Part shown: piece by piece, positions 1-5,357 of the stretch
Layout of the letters: each line of letters begins with the position of its first letter
Position numbering within the stretch: the stretch's first letter is position 1
NCBI GenBank assembly: GCA_026397035.1
Contig: JAPLVQ010000184.1
Location: 1-5,901, forward strand
DNA from: Candidatus Iainarchaeum sp.
Lineage (GTDB): Archaea; Iainarchaeota; Iainarchaeia; Iainarchaeales; JAAZKV01
DNA: 5,901 bases
Direction: 5' to 3'
The notes under the pieces: model-generated
The model's input: only the letters and a program-made list of their open reading frames with translations
Databases searched by the model: none
What the model was told of the DNA's origin: nothing
Program-made: the position numbers and the translations under genes

Positions 1-293
1 TCAATATTAATTCCCTTCTTCAAAATTTCTTCAATGTCATATATGCTCTCATTTTCTCCGTAGCAGAGTAAATCTCCAGCGCTTGTTTTTGCCTCTACTC
101 CTGGGATTAATAGTATTCCTTTTGGTTGTGTTGCTTTTAGTTTCAAGTAAGCTTCTCTTGGTTCATAATAAGAGTGTTCAGTAATCGCCACAACGCTTAA
201 TTTTCTTTTCTTTACCGCATCCCACCATTCTTTCGGCTCAATCTTCTTCTCATTTAAGTGTGTGTGTAAATCAGCAAGTATTGGTGTTTTCAT
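1..293 (-). CDS. PHP-domain metal-dependent hydrolase, N-terminal part (runs off left edge)
   Basis: The reading frame starts at ATG 293-291 and stays open to base 1, giving 97 codons; the C-terminus lies outside the window. The translation shows the hallmarks of the PHP (polymerase and histidinol phosphatase) superfamily, whose members use a His/Asp/Glu metal centre to hydrolyse phosphoesters. Visible are ADLHTH at residues 7-12 (metal ligands H10 and H12), ITEHS at 37-41 (H40) and IPGVEAKT at 63-70 (E67). The spacing of these three motifs fits the family. Substrate cannot be told: PHP proteins include histidinol phosphatases, nucleoside-monophosphate phosphatases and DNA polymerase-associated domains. 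The start is supported by the HxH motif lying close to the N-terminus and by a TATA-like box centred about 27 bp upstream, which suggests a leaderless mRNA. The gene is divergent from serS and shares its 94-bp upstream region. The superfamily call is firm; the specific function is unknown. Confidence 0.85.
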   Translation of the reverse strand, partial: MKTPILADLHTHLNEKKIEPKEWWDAVKKRKLSVVAITEHSYYEPREAYLKLKATQPKGILLIPGVEAKTSAGDLLCYGENESIYDIEEILKKGINI

Positions 294-314
294 GCAAATA
301 CTTAGGAGTATCTT

Positions 315-324
315 GTTTAAATAT
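315..324 (-). promoter_or_regulatory. TATA box of the PHP gene
   Basis: The minus-strand sequence ATATTTAAAC is centred about 26.5 bp upstream of the PHP gene's ATG. This is where an archaeal TATA box sits relative to the transcription start, so transcription probably begins at or next to the start codon. No Shine-Dalgarno sequence is present. Confidence 0.5.
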
Positions 325-356
325 TCTATCCGCGAGGCGGTATTAAATAAAATCCA

Positions 357-364
357 TTTAATAA
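357..364 (+). promoter_or_regulatory. Candidate TATA box of serS
   Basis: TTTAATAA is centred about 27.5 bp before the GTG at 388, so it would give a leaderless serS message starting at that GTG. A second AT-rich candidate, TATTAAATAA at 341-350, would instead start transcription near 372 and leave a short leader. The sequence alone does not choose between them. Confidence 0.4.
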
Positions 365-387
365 CTTTATGCAATACTCATAATTTA

Positions 388-1680
388 GTGGTAAGTTTGA
401 TTGATCCAAAAGTAATTAGAGATAATCCTAAAAGTGTTAAAGATAATCTTTCAAAGCGGCAGGATGCTAAACTCATGCCCTTATTTGACAAATGGGTAAC
501 TCAGGATAAAGAGTGGCGTATATTAAAATCTGAAGTTGATGATCTTCGCGCTAAAAGAAATACTATTACTGAAGAGATTAAGATTGCTAAGGCAAAAGGG
601 TCTGATACTAAAAAGCTTTTAGAGAAAGCAAAAACTTTGCCGGCTTTAATTAAGAGTAATGAAGAGAAACTTAAGCAGCTTGAAGAAGACAATAAGGCAT
701 TGATAATGCGTCTTCCAAATATTTTGCATGACTCAGTTCCTTTCGGAAAAGATGAGTCCGAGAATGTTTCAGTTAAAACTTGGGGTAATGCAAAAAAACC
801 TGATTTTGTTCTTAAGCATCACGGGGAGCTTGCAAAAGAGCTTGGTGTTGCAGAATTCGATCGGGCTGTTAAGATTGCCGGAGCCGGGTTTTTTTATTTG
901 AAAGGGGATTTGGCGCTTCTTGATCTTGCTCTTCAGAGGCTTGCGATTGATATTTTAATTGAAAAAGGTTTTACTCTTATCCAACCTCCTTTGATGATGA
1001 ATCATAAAGCTTATTCTGGGGTTACGGATTTAGGGGATTTTGAAACAGTAATGTACAAAATCGAGGGTGAGGATTTGTATATGATTGCAACTAGCGAGCA
1101 CCCCCTGGTTTCAATGTACATGGATGAGGTGCTTGAAGAGAAAGATCTTGCGGTTCCTGTTAGATTTGTTGGGATGAGCCCTTGTTTTAGAAAAGAAATT
1201 GGCAAACATGGTCTTGATGAGAGGGGCTTTTTTAGAGTGCACCAGTTTAATAAAATTGAGCAGGTTGTTTTGTGTAAACCTGAGCATTCATGGAAAGAGT
1301 TTGAATCAATTTCAAAAAATCAGGAAGTACTTTTTCAAAAACTCGAAATTCCTTACAGAATAGTAAATGTTTGTACGGGGGATATGGGGATAGTTGCAGC
1401 GAAGAAGTTTGATCTTGAAGGTTGGTCTCCAAGAGAAGGAAAATATATTGAGCTTGGGAGTTGTTCTAATTGCACAAGTTATCAGGCAGTAAGGCTTAAT
1501 ATAAAATACAAGAAAAAGGATGGAACAAAAGAGTATGTTCATACTCTGAATAATACAATGGTTCCGACTACAAGAACTTTGCGTGTTTTGATTGAGAATT
1601 ATCAGACTAAAGAGGGTACAATTAAAATCCCAAAAGCACTTCAGCAGTATATGAATGGGAAAACTGAAATCAAACTCTGA
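388..1680 (+). CDS. serS: Seryl-tRNA synthetase (class II, common bacterial/archaeal type)
   Basis: Charges tRNA-Ser (and tRNA-Sec where present) with serine using ATP, in the cytoplasm. The 430-residue product matches the usual family length of about 425-430. Residues 1-111 form the N-terminal tRNA-binding domain, with a charged heptad-like coiled coil at roughly 38-107 that binds the long variable arm of tRNA-Ser. The catalytic domain follows: the TSE motif (T235-E237) binds serine, motif 2 is FRKEIG starting at 267 and is followed by the RGFFRVHQF loop, GSCSN is at 357-361, and motif 3 has TTRTLRVLIENYQ with R396. The open frame extends upstream to about 262, but that part overlaps the PHP gene and does not resemble SerRS, whose N-terminus normally begins near LIDPKVIRDNP. 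GTG 388 is chosen because a TATA-like box lies 27 bp upstream; TTG 397 (starting at IDPK) is the alternative. It is the only plus-strand gene in the window and looks intact. Confidence 0.95.
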   Translation: MVSLIDPKVIRDNPKSVKDNLSKRQDAKLMPLFDKWVTQDKEWRILKSEVDDLRAKRNTITEEIKIAKAKGSDTKKLLEKAKTLPALIKSNEEKLKQLEEDNKALIMRLPNILHDSVPFGKDESENVSVKTWGNAKKPDFVLKHHGELAKELGVAEFDRAVKIAGAGFFYLKGDLALLDLALQRLAIDILIEKGFTLIQPPLMMNHKAYSGVTDLGDFETVMYKIEGEDLYMIATSEHPLVSMYMDEVLEEKDLAVPVRFVGMSPCFRKEIGKHGLDERGFFRVHQFNKIEQVVLCKPEHSWKEFESISKNQEVLFQKLEIPYRIVNVCTGDMGIVAAKKFDLEGWSPREGKYIELGSCSNCTSYQAVRLNIKYKKKDGTKEYVHTLNNTMVPTTRTLRVLIENYQTKEGTIKIPKALQQYMNGKTEIKL

Positions 1681-1712
1681 GTCTAAATTTATTCTTCAGA
1701 AAACTTTCGCCT

Positions 1713-1727
1713 GATTTTAACTTTTTC
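1713..1727 (+). terminator. T-rich tract after serS, possible archaeal terminator
   Basis: A pyrimidine-rich stretch with T4 then T5 lies 33-47 bp after the serS stop codon, in the spacer between convergent genes. Archaeal RNA polymerase commonly terminates at T tracts without a hairpin. The tract is short and interrupted, so this is a weak call. Confidence 0.25.
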
Positions 1728-1748
1728 AAACAAGCTTTTCTAATTCAT

Positions 1749-2309
1749 TTAAGGATTTATTTGTTCTTGCACTAATTTGTTTGTGAAATCGAATTCCGTT
1801 TTTGGTTTTATGATGAATTTGCATCTTTCGCTGTTGAGTGCCGCGCATTCTACTTCTACACAGTCTATTTTTTCTTCAAAGATTTTGGAGAATGCTCCAG
1901 CAAATATTCCTCGTAATATGACATCAGCGTGCGTGACTGTTTTTCCTTTGAGTTCTTGCGCGATTGGAGAATTTTCAACAACAATTATCGCCCTTTTTGC
2001 TTGTTCATCCGCGTCAATTATTTGCACCGCGCCCCATCCTGAAGCGTCAAAGTATTCTTTAATGAGTTCGAGTTCTTTTTTCTTTTCAAGACCGAAGTTG
2101 AAGCTGAATTGCTGTACTAATTGTTCTTGAGTGCTTTGTTTTATTGCTTCATAGATTCTTTTGCTTGTTTCAATATCCGTTATGCTTGATATTCCTCTTA
2201 ATATTTCTGTTGGTGCCATTACAAATGGGATGTTTAGTAAATAAAAATTATTGTGTCTGTAGTGTAAAGTTCCAGTGAAGATGAATTTGTCGTAAAATGT
2301 GTTAATCAT
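1749..2309 (-). CDS. V4R-domain protein, putative small-molecule or redox sensor
   Basis: A 186-residue protein whose C-terminal half is recognisable as a V4R (4-vinyl reductase-type) domain. The diagnostic block is at residues 128-168: ADVILRGIFAGAF, then VEVECAALNSERCKFIIKP, matching the family pattern of a GxxAG helix followed by a vE..C...G...C.F strand pair. The N-terminal part (TGTLHY then NFYLLNIPFVM, about 13-31) also resembles archaeal stand-alone V4R proteins. Known V4R domains bind small hydrophobic ligands or, in methanogen MsvR, respond to redox state through cysteines. Here cysteines lie at 150, 155 and 163. No DNA-binding region is present, but the gene begins at the base after the stop codon of a winged-helix gene, and a strong Shine-Dalgarno AGGAGTGA (2322-2315) precedes it by 5 nt. 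I infer it is the sensory partner of that regulator. The ligand is unknown. Confidence 0.8.
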   Translation of the reverse strand: MINTFYDKFIFTGTLHYRHNNFYLLNIPFVMAPTEILRGISSITDIETSKRIYEAIKQSTQEQLVQQFSFNFGLEKKKELELIKEYFDASGWGAVQIIDADEQAKRAIIVVENSPIAQELKGKTVTHADVILRGIFAGAFSKIFEEKIDCVEVECAALNSERCKFIIKPKTEFDFTNKLVQEQINP

Positions 2310-2732
2310 TTATCTCACTCCTATTGTTTTTGCTTTGTTTGCGGGAATATATTCTAGGTTTGTCATGGAATAATTCTCTTCGTTCCTGTTTTGATTTTGT
2401 TTGTGGGAATTCATTGCGGCTAGGTGTTCAACCTCGTGATGTTTTAGGATGTTGTGTATTGTTCTATACTTTTCCACGATTAGAGGCCATACAATTGTAG
2501 AATTTCCTGCTTTTTTTGAGAGGAGTAGTCTCTTTTCAATCAGCTTTTTCAAGTAATAAGAGTACTTTGTGCTTGCTCTTTTTTGTTTTTCCCTTGTTGA
2601 TACATCTTCATTCATTTGTTTTGCTATCTCTAGGGGAGTGCTTGGCCAGTTATCCAGCACAAGGAAGTAAATTTCCTTTTCCTTCTCGCCTAAACCGCTT
2701 GATTCTGGCAAGACAGACTTTTTTGTACGCAT
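2310..2732 (-). CDS. Winged-helix DNA-binding protein, putative transcriptional regulator
   Basis: A 140-residue basic protein with a winged-helix-like core. Residues about 30-41 (PSTPLEIAKQMN) look like the first helix of a helix-turn-helix, 53-70 (ASTKYSYYLKKLIEKRLL) like the recognition helix, and 71-85 (LSKKAGNSTIVWPLI) like the wing. Proteins of this pattern (MarR/ArsR-like in the broad sense) usually bind DNA as dimers. The last 35 residues are polar and Asn/Gln-rich and probably disordered. Its TAA stop abuts the ATG of the V4R gene, so the two are co-translated and probably act together. The ATG at 2732 is supported by a TATA-like box about 28 bp upstream and no Shine-Dalgarno, so the mRNA may be leaderless. 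Another ATG at 2740 is out of frame. The exact HTH family is not identified. The promoter carries dyad-like repeats consistent with autoregulation (inference). Confidence 0.75.
   Translation of the reverse strand: MRTKKSVLPESSGLGEKEKEIYFLVLDNWPSTPLEIAKQMNEDVSTREKQKRASTKYSYYLKKLIEKRLLLSKKAGNSTIVWPLIVEKYRTIHNILKHHEVEHLAAMNSHKQNQNRNEENYSMTNLEYIPANKAKTIGVR
2315..2322 (-). promoter_or_regulatory. Ribosome binding site of the V4R gene
   Basis: The minus strand reads AGGAGTGA, a close match to the archaeal anti-16S consensus AGGAGGTGA, 5 nt before the V4R ATG and inside the last codons of the winged-helix gene. It fixes the V4R start and fits internal-operon translation, in contrast to the apparently leaderless first genes. 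Confidence 0.75.
2702..2717. repeat. Near-palindromic 16-mer, copy 1 (inside the winged-helix gene 5' end)
   Basis: ATTCTGGCAAGACAGA matches the copy at 2774-2789 at 15 of 16 bases, exactly 72 bp away. The core TCTGGC..GACAGA has dyad symmetry (TCTG/CAGA arms). This copy covers codons 6-11 of the winged-helix gene. It may be an operator half-set or the remnant of a local duplication. Confidence 0.55.
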
Positions 2733-2742
2733 ATATTCATTT

Positions 2743-2754
2743 TAAAGCACTTTA
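2743..2754. promoter_or_regulatory. Palindrome between TATA box and start codon, possible operator
   Basis: TAAAGCACTTTA is a dyad (TAAAG / CTTTA around a CA centre) lying just downstream of the TATA-like box and ending 11 bp before the winged-helix start codon. A repressor bound here would block archaeal transcription initiation. The same GTGC/GCAC core recurs at 2807 and 2826. Operator function is inference. Confidence 0.35.
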
Positions 2755-2755
2755 C

Positions 2756-2765
2756 TTATATTTAA
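2756..2765 (-). promoter_or_regulatory. TATA box of the winged-helix/V4R operon
   Basis: The minus-strand TTAAATATAA is centred about 28.5 bp before the ATG at 2732. It is one of the clearest TATA-like boxes in the window and suggests a transcript starting at or within a few bases of the start codon. Confidence 0.55.
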
Positions 2766-2773
2766 CAGCTTTT

Positions 2774-2789
2774 ATTCTGGCATGACAGA
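2774..2789. repeat. Near-palindromic 16-mer, copy 2 (upstream of the TATA box)
   Basis: ATTCTGGCATGACAGA pairs with copy 1 at 2702-2717. The 14-bp core TCTGGCATGACAGA is self-complementary in 6 of 7 pairs. It lies just upstream of the TATA-like box, a position where archaeal activators or repressors often bind. Weaker similarity continues beyond the 16-mer to about 2761 (about 23 of 29 columns with one gap). Confidence 0.55.
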
Positions 2790-2799
2790 AGTGGATTTA

Positions 2800-2820
2800 C
2801 TCAAAATAGTGCTTTTTGAG
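2800..2820 (-). other. Small stem-loop downstream of the broken phosphorylase gene
   Basis: CTCAAAA (2800-2806) can pair with TTTTGAG (2814-2820) around a 7-nt loop. It lies 28 bp past the stop codon of the upstream minus-strand gene, so it could shape that transcript's 3' end. The stem is AT-rich and weak. Confidence 0.25.
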
Positions 2821-2836
2821 GATTTTAGTGCTTTTT
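2807..2836. repeat. Direct repeat TAGTGCTTTTT, two copies
   Basis: TAGTGCTTTTT occurs at 2807-2817 and again at 2826-2836, 19 bp apart. The GTGCTTT core also appears inverted in the promoter palindrome at 2743-2754. The two copies may be accessory binding sites, or simply T-rich sequence between the phosphorylase and regulator genes. Confidence 0.4.
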
Positions 2837-2847
2837 TTTAGGTTTTT

Positions 2848-3556
2848 TTATGCTTTATTTTCTTTCTCAAGAAATCCTTTGAGTATTCTAAAAGCTTTTT
2901 TTGCCCCGTCATAATATGCTGGTGTATAAAAACTTGGCGCCCATCCTTTTCGTTTTAACTGGTCGCTTACCCAAAATACTCCCGCACACTCAACCTGTCT
3001 TACTTTGCATAAAGTAAAAAGTGCAGAAGCTTCCATTTCTACAGTAAGTACACCTTCTTTCTTGTATTTGTCAAACTTTCTAATGGTTTCTCTATAAGGC
3101 GCATCTATTGTCCAAGTGGTTCCTTTTGTATACAAAATTTCTTTATTTATGCATACACTTTCAAGTTCTTTAGTTAGCTTTTTTGAGGAATAAGCGTATT
3201 TACTTGGATTTGCATAAGCTTCCTGTGGATCCAATAAAGATGATTTTTTTTGCTCCAAGAGCGATTATTTCTTCAAGTACTGTTGTTGCTGCCGGTGCGC
3301 CTATGTTTGATTTTGCAAAAAATATGCTTTTCTTCCCAATCTTTACTGAATTTAGTTTTGGGTCTTTAAAAGTTACTTTTCCGACAGTTATTTTGTAATG
3401 CTTGTGTATTTCGTCAGCTATTGCTTCTGAAAAACAAAGTACTGCAATATCTATCCTGCGGTATTTTTGCTTCAAGCTGTTCAAAAAATCATGCGCGTTA
3501 AATAGTGCCTTATCAGTGACTTTTCCGAAAAGCAGGGGTATTTCATTATTTTTCAT
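2848..3556 (-). pseudogene. Nucleoside phosphorylase (PNP/UDP family), broken by internal deletion and frame change
   Basis: Two adjacent frames each encode part of one purine/uridine phosphorylase-type protein, which cleaves nucleosides with phosphate in salvage. The 5' piece (start ATG 3556, stop 3200-3202) carries SNIGAPAATTVLEEIIALG and FIGSTGSL, the family's glycine-rich phosphate/ribose region. The 3' piece, in another frame, carries ANPSKYAYSSKKL, GTTWTIDAPYRET, VEMEASALF (nucleoside-binding Met/Glu) and VSDQL (the Asp that contacts the base), and ends at 2848. The family normally has about 20-25 residues between GSL and the YANPSKYAY-like block (a KIGDIV.P..AIRDEGTS-type stretch); these are missing. 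The junction lies at about 3213-3222. A deletion of length 3n+2 explains both the loss and the frame change. The result is probably non-functional, unless it is an assembly error. A weak TATA-like box (3580-3588) precedes the start. Confidence 0.8.
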
Positions 3557-3579
3557 AAAAATTATTCCTTTTCGCGAGT

Positions 3580-3588
3580 CATAATAAC
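3580..3588 (-). promoter_or_regulatory. Weak TATA-like box before the nucleoside phosphorylase
   Basis: The minus-strand GTTATTATG is centred 28 bp upstream of the ATG at 3556. It matches the spacing seen for other genes here but is a poor TATA match. A weak AGGA about 10 nt before the ATG is also present. Confidence 0.3.
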
Positions 3589-3613
3589 TGTCTTTGATTG
3601 GGTGTAATATTTG

Positions 3614-4063
3614 TTACATTGAAACTTTTTTCTCCGCCCAGACAAATGTTTTGGTTTCTTTGTATCCTTGTTTTTTCCAGAAATGCCGTGTGCTCTTATG
3701 ATGAGTTCCCTCAAGTATTTGCACATACCACACTTTTCTTTTTTTTAGTTCTTTATAAAGCGCATGAAGGAGTTCGTTAGCAATCCCTTTGTGCCGGTGT
3801 TGTTTCTCAACTCCAATATTGTCAAGCATACACCATCCACCCGCGTGGTGGGAAAGTATCTTTGCAAAAACAAATCCAATTATTTCTTTATTCTCTTCCA
3901 CAACAAAAAGGATATTTTCTTTTGGCCTTGAGATGAATTCTTTTATTTCGCTTAATTCATGAAATGGATATTTTCGCGAGAAGTCAAGTTCGTGAATCTT
4001 TTTGCCAAGATGGTAAATTTGCGCTGAATCGGAAGCTTTTGCTTTTCTAATAATATTTATCAC
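3614..4063 (-). CDS. GNAT-family N-acetyltransferase
   Basis: A 149-residue single-domain GNAT protein, a usual length for the family; such enzymes move an acetyl group from acetyl-CoA to an amine. The N-terminal IIRKAKASDSAQI (4-16) is the typical first strand and helix. Strands at 51-55 (ILFVV) and 61-68 (IIGFVFAK) follow. Motif A is LDNIGVEKQHRHKGIANELL (80-99), with R90xxG93xA95 binding the CoA pyrophosphate. The C-terminus shows the expected HFWKKQGYKET (127-137). The start is GTG at 4063: the nearby ATG at 4065 runs straight into TGA, and the GTG gives the expected N-terminus with a TATA-like box about 25 bp upstream. Substrate cannot be predicted; candidates include peptide N-termini, polyamines and small amines. 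It lies 57 bp upstream of the broken phosphorylase and 29 bp downstream of a second, unrelated GNAT. Confidence 0.85.
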   Translation of the reverse strand: MINIIRKAKASDSAQIYHLGKKIHELDFSRKYPFHELSEIKEFISRPKENILFVVEENKEIIGFVFAKILSHHAGGWCMLDNIGVEKQHRHKGIANELLHALYKELKKRKVWYVQILEGTHHKSTRHFWKKQGYKETKTFVWAEKKVSM

Positions 4064-4083
4064 ATACTAAATATTGTTTTTGC

Positions 4084-4093
4084 TTTTTATAAT
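4084..4093 (-). promoter_or_regulatory. TATA box of the downstream GNAT gene
   Basis: The minus-strand ATTATAAAAA is centred about 25.5 bp before the GTG start at 4063 and touches the stop codon of the preceding GNAT gene. It suggests this gene has its own leaderless transcript despite the tight spacing. Confidence 0.45.
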
Positions 4094-4596
4094 TATAACG
4101 TCTTGTAGTAAAGTGTTCTGGAAATGAATTTTCTTCTGTCAAAATAATAGTCTTCAACAGTTCCTATTAATTTAAACCCGTTCTTTTCAAGTACTGCAAT
4201 ACTCGCTTTATTTTCTGGATCGGCAGTTGCTTCCGCAGTGTGTAATTTAAGTTTTTTCTTTGCGATTTCTAAACCCAATGCGCATACTTGTTTTCCGTAT
4301 CCTTTTCCCCATTTATCCGCAGTAATCCCATATCCAATAGCCGCTTTTTTATCCTGTGCGTTTATTTTGTAAAGGTCAAGTATTCCGATATCTTCAGTTC
4401 CATTATTAACAATAAAATAATGAACAAGGCCCCTCTTTGCTTGTTTTTCAAGTTTTGCCAATCCTTTTCTTGCTTCTTCAACGTTTTTGTAAAGCAATCG
4501 TTCAAGATAGTGTTTTTGAAAGTCCTTGTTTTGCATCATGGAATAAACAAACTCGGCGTCTTTTTTTGTTGCATGCCTTAGTTTCAGTTTACCCAT
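4093..4596 (-). CDS. GNAT-family N-acetyltransferase, RimJ/RimL-like subgroup
   Basis: A 167-residue acetyltransferase of the RimJ/RimL (Acetyltransf_3) type, a subgroup that includes ribosomal-protein N-terminal acetyltransferases and also antibiotic and polyamine acetylases. Seen in the sequence: LKLRHATKKDAEFVYSMM (4-21) as the typical N-terminal strand and helix, DIGILDLYKIN (69-79) as the central strand pair, motif A DKWGKGYGKQVCALGLE (94-110) with G97, G99 and G101 for CoA pyrophosphate binding, and motif B TADPENKASIAVLEKNGF (124-141) with N129 and S132, typical of this subgroup. The ATG at 4596 gives a canonical N-terminus with a TATA-like box about 26.5 bp upstream and no Shine-Dalgarno, so it is probably leaderless. 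It shares little with the neighbouring GNAT beyond the fold, so a recent duplication is unlikely. The substrate is unknown. Confidence 0.88.
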   Translation of the reverse strand: MGKLKLRHATKKDAEFVYSMMQNKDFQKHYLERLLYKNVEEARKGLAKLEKQAKRGLVHYFIVNNGTEDIGILDLYKINAQDKKAAIGYGITADKWGKGYGKQVCALGLEIAKKKLKLHTAEATADPENKASIAVLEKNGFKLIGTVEDYYFDRRKFISRTLYYKTL

Positions 4597-4617
4597 GTTA
4601 GCTTTTAGTGTTTTATT

Positions 4618-4627
4618 GTTTATATTT
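4618..4627 (-). promoter_or_regulatory. TATA box of the RimJ/RimL-like GNAT gene
   Basis: The minus-strand AAATATAAAC is centred about 26.5 bp before the ATG at 4596 and starts 1 bp after the stop codon of the upstream gene. It marks a probable transcription unit boundary after the trpS operon. Confidence 0.5.
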
Positions 4628-4628
4628 T

Positions 4629-5339
4629 TTATCTTCCTCTGTTCATTGTGCCTTTGTAGTTTTCTCTTACAAGTTGTCTTCTGTCCAAAGTGTGTTGTGT
4701 TGTTTGGAATTGCTGTTTAATATTGGTTCTAAAGAAGGGTGCTGATTCCCTTGGCACAAAGCTTTGCTCTGGCACTGGGAAATTTTCTCTTATTACATTT
4801 TCAAGACCTTCTTTTATTGCTTGTTCTTTCATTTTGACAGTTGCTGGCCTTATTCCTGTTTGCAAATATAAATCCGCCAGACTAATCGGGTATTCTGTGT
4901 AAGCTCCTTTGTTTATGAAATGTTTTTTTGATATTCTGCCCCAGCATCTTCTTACATATTCAGAAAGCGCTTTTGTTGGAAAAATGTGTATTTTCCCGCT
5001 TGAATCAACCGCCATTACTAAATTTGATTTGTTTATGAGTTTTCTTTCTGCAATTCGTACTTTTATCACATTTTCGCCTAATGCCCCAAAACCGAACTTA
5101 AAATCAATTTTTATTTTTTGTCTATTTTTTCCATATCCTTGATAGAAGAAGTAATCTACTCCTGTGCCAATTTCTTTTGTTGAAAATAGCCCGGCTCTTT
5201 TTTTTATGTTCTCAAGTGTTTTTCTAAATCTGTTTTGTCTTATAACATCTTTTGGAAGAGTCACCAGAGGGGGCCTCATTTTTTTAGGTATTTTTACCCT
5301 AAAAATCCCTTGTTTCCCTCGCTTTCCCCATTTTGCCAT
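4629..5339 (-). CDS. Unrecognised basic protein, possible PD-(D/E)XK nuclease-like core
   Basis: A 236-residue protein that I do not recognise as a named family. It is Lys/Arg-rich at the N-terminus (MAKWGKRGKQG) and ends in a polar, probably disordered tail (about 188-236). The middle reads as helix (29-49), strand GTGVDYFFYQ (58-67), strand KIKIDFKFGF (75-84), a further segment to about 103, strand NLVMAVDS (106-113), then KIHIFPTKALSEYV (116-129). This alpha-beta-beta-(...)-beta order with D62 and D79-F-K81 resembles a PD-(D/E)XK nuclease core, but that is inference. Residues 152-180 could form a helix-turn-helix. The ATG at 5339 is chosen because GGGGATG lies 5 nt upstream and resembles a ribosome site; ATG 5354 would add MRGCT and is also possible. 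The gene follows trpS by 3-18 bp and is probably co-transcribed with it. No signal peptide or membrane segment is seen. Confidence 0.7.
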   Translation of the reverse strand: MAKWGKRGKQGIFRVKIPKKMRPPLVTLPKDVIRQNRFRKTLENIKKRAGLFSTKEIGTGVDYFFYQGYGKNRQKIKIDFKFGFGALGENVIKVRIAERKLINKSNLVMAVDSSGKIHIFPTKALSEYVRRCWGRISKKHFINKGAYTEYPISLADLYLQTGIRPATVKMKEQAIKEGLENVIRENFPVPEQSFVPRESAPFFRTNIKQQFQTTQHTLDRRQLVRENYKGTMNRGR

Positions 5340-5357
5340 TGTACATCCCCGCATATT

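Noticed and set aside
262..387. N-terminal extension of the serS frame by 42 residues
   Set aside because: It overlaps the PHP gene's start on the other strand, contains both candidate promoter boxes, and does not resemble the SerRS N-terminus, which begins near IDPKVIRDNP.
1777..2130. Plus-strand open frame opposite the V4R gene
   Set aside because: It is a Ser/Cys/Phe-rich antisense shadow of a well-supported gene with no family motif of its own. Other long antisense frames in the window were dismissed for the same reason.
2730..2740. ATG at 2740 as the winged-helix gene start
   Set aside because: It is 8 nt from the chosen ATG and out of frame with the winged-helix coding sequence.
3216..3232. 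HindIII (AAGCTT) and BamHI (GGATCC) sites at the phosphorylase junction as a cloning scar
   Set aside because: Both sites are part of the codons for the conserved IGSTGSL stretch, and there is no vector-like sequence around them, so coincidence is more likely.
3200..3258. Programmed ribosomal frameshift joining the two phosphorylase halves
   Set aside because: There is no convincing slippery site, and a frameshift would still leave out about 20-25 conserved residues, so a deletion explains the data better.
3614..4596. Tandem duplication of the two GNAT genes
   Set aside because: They belong to different subgroups, with different motif A and motif B, and share no clear similarity outside the fold signature.
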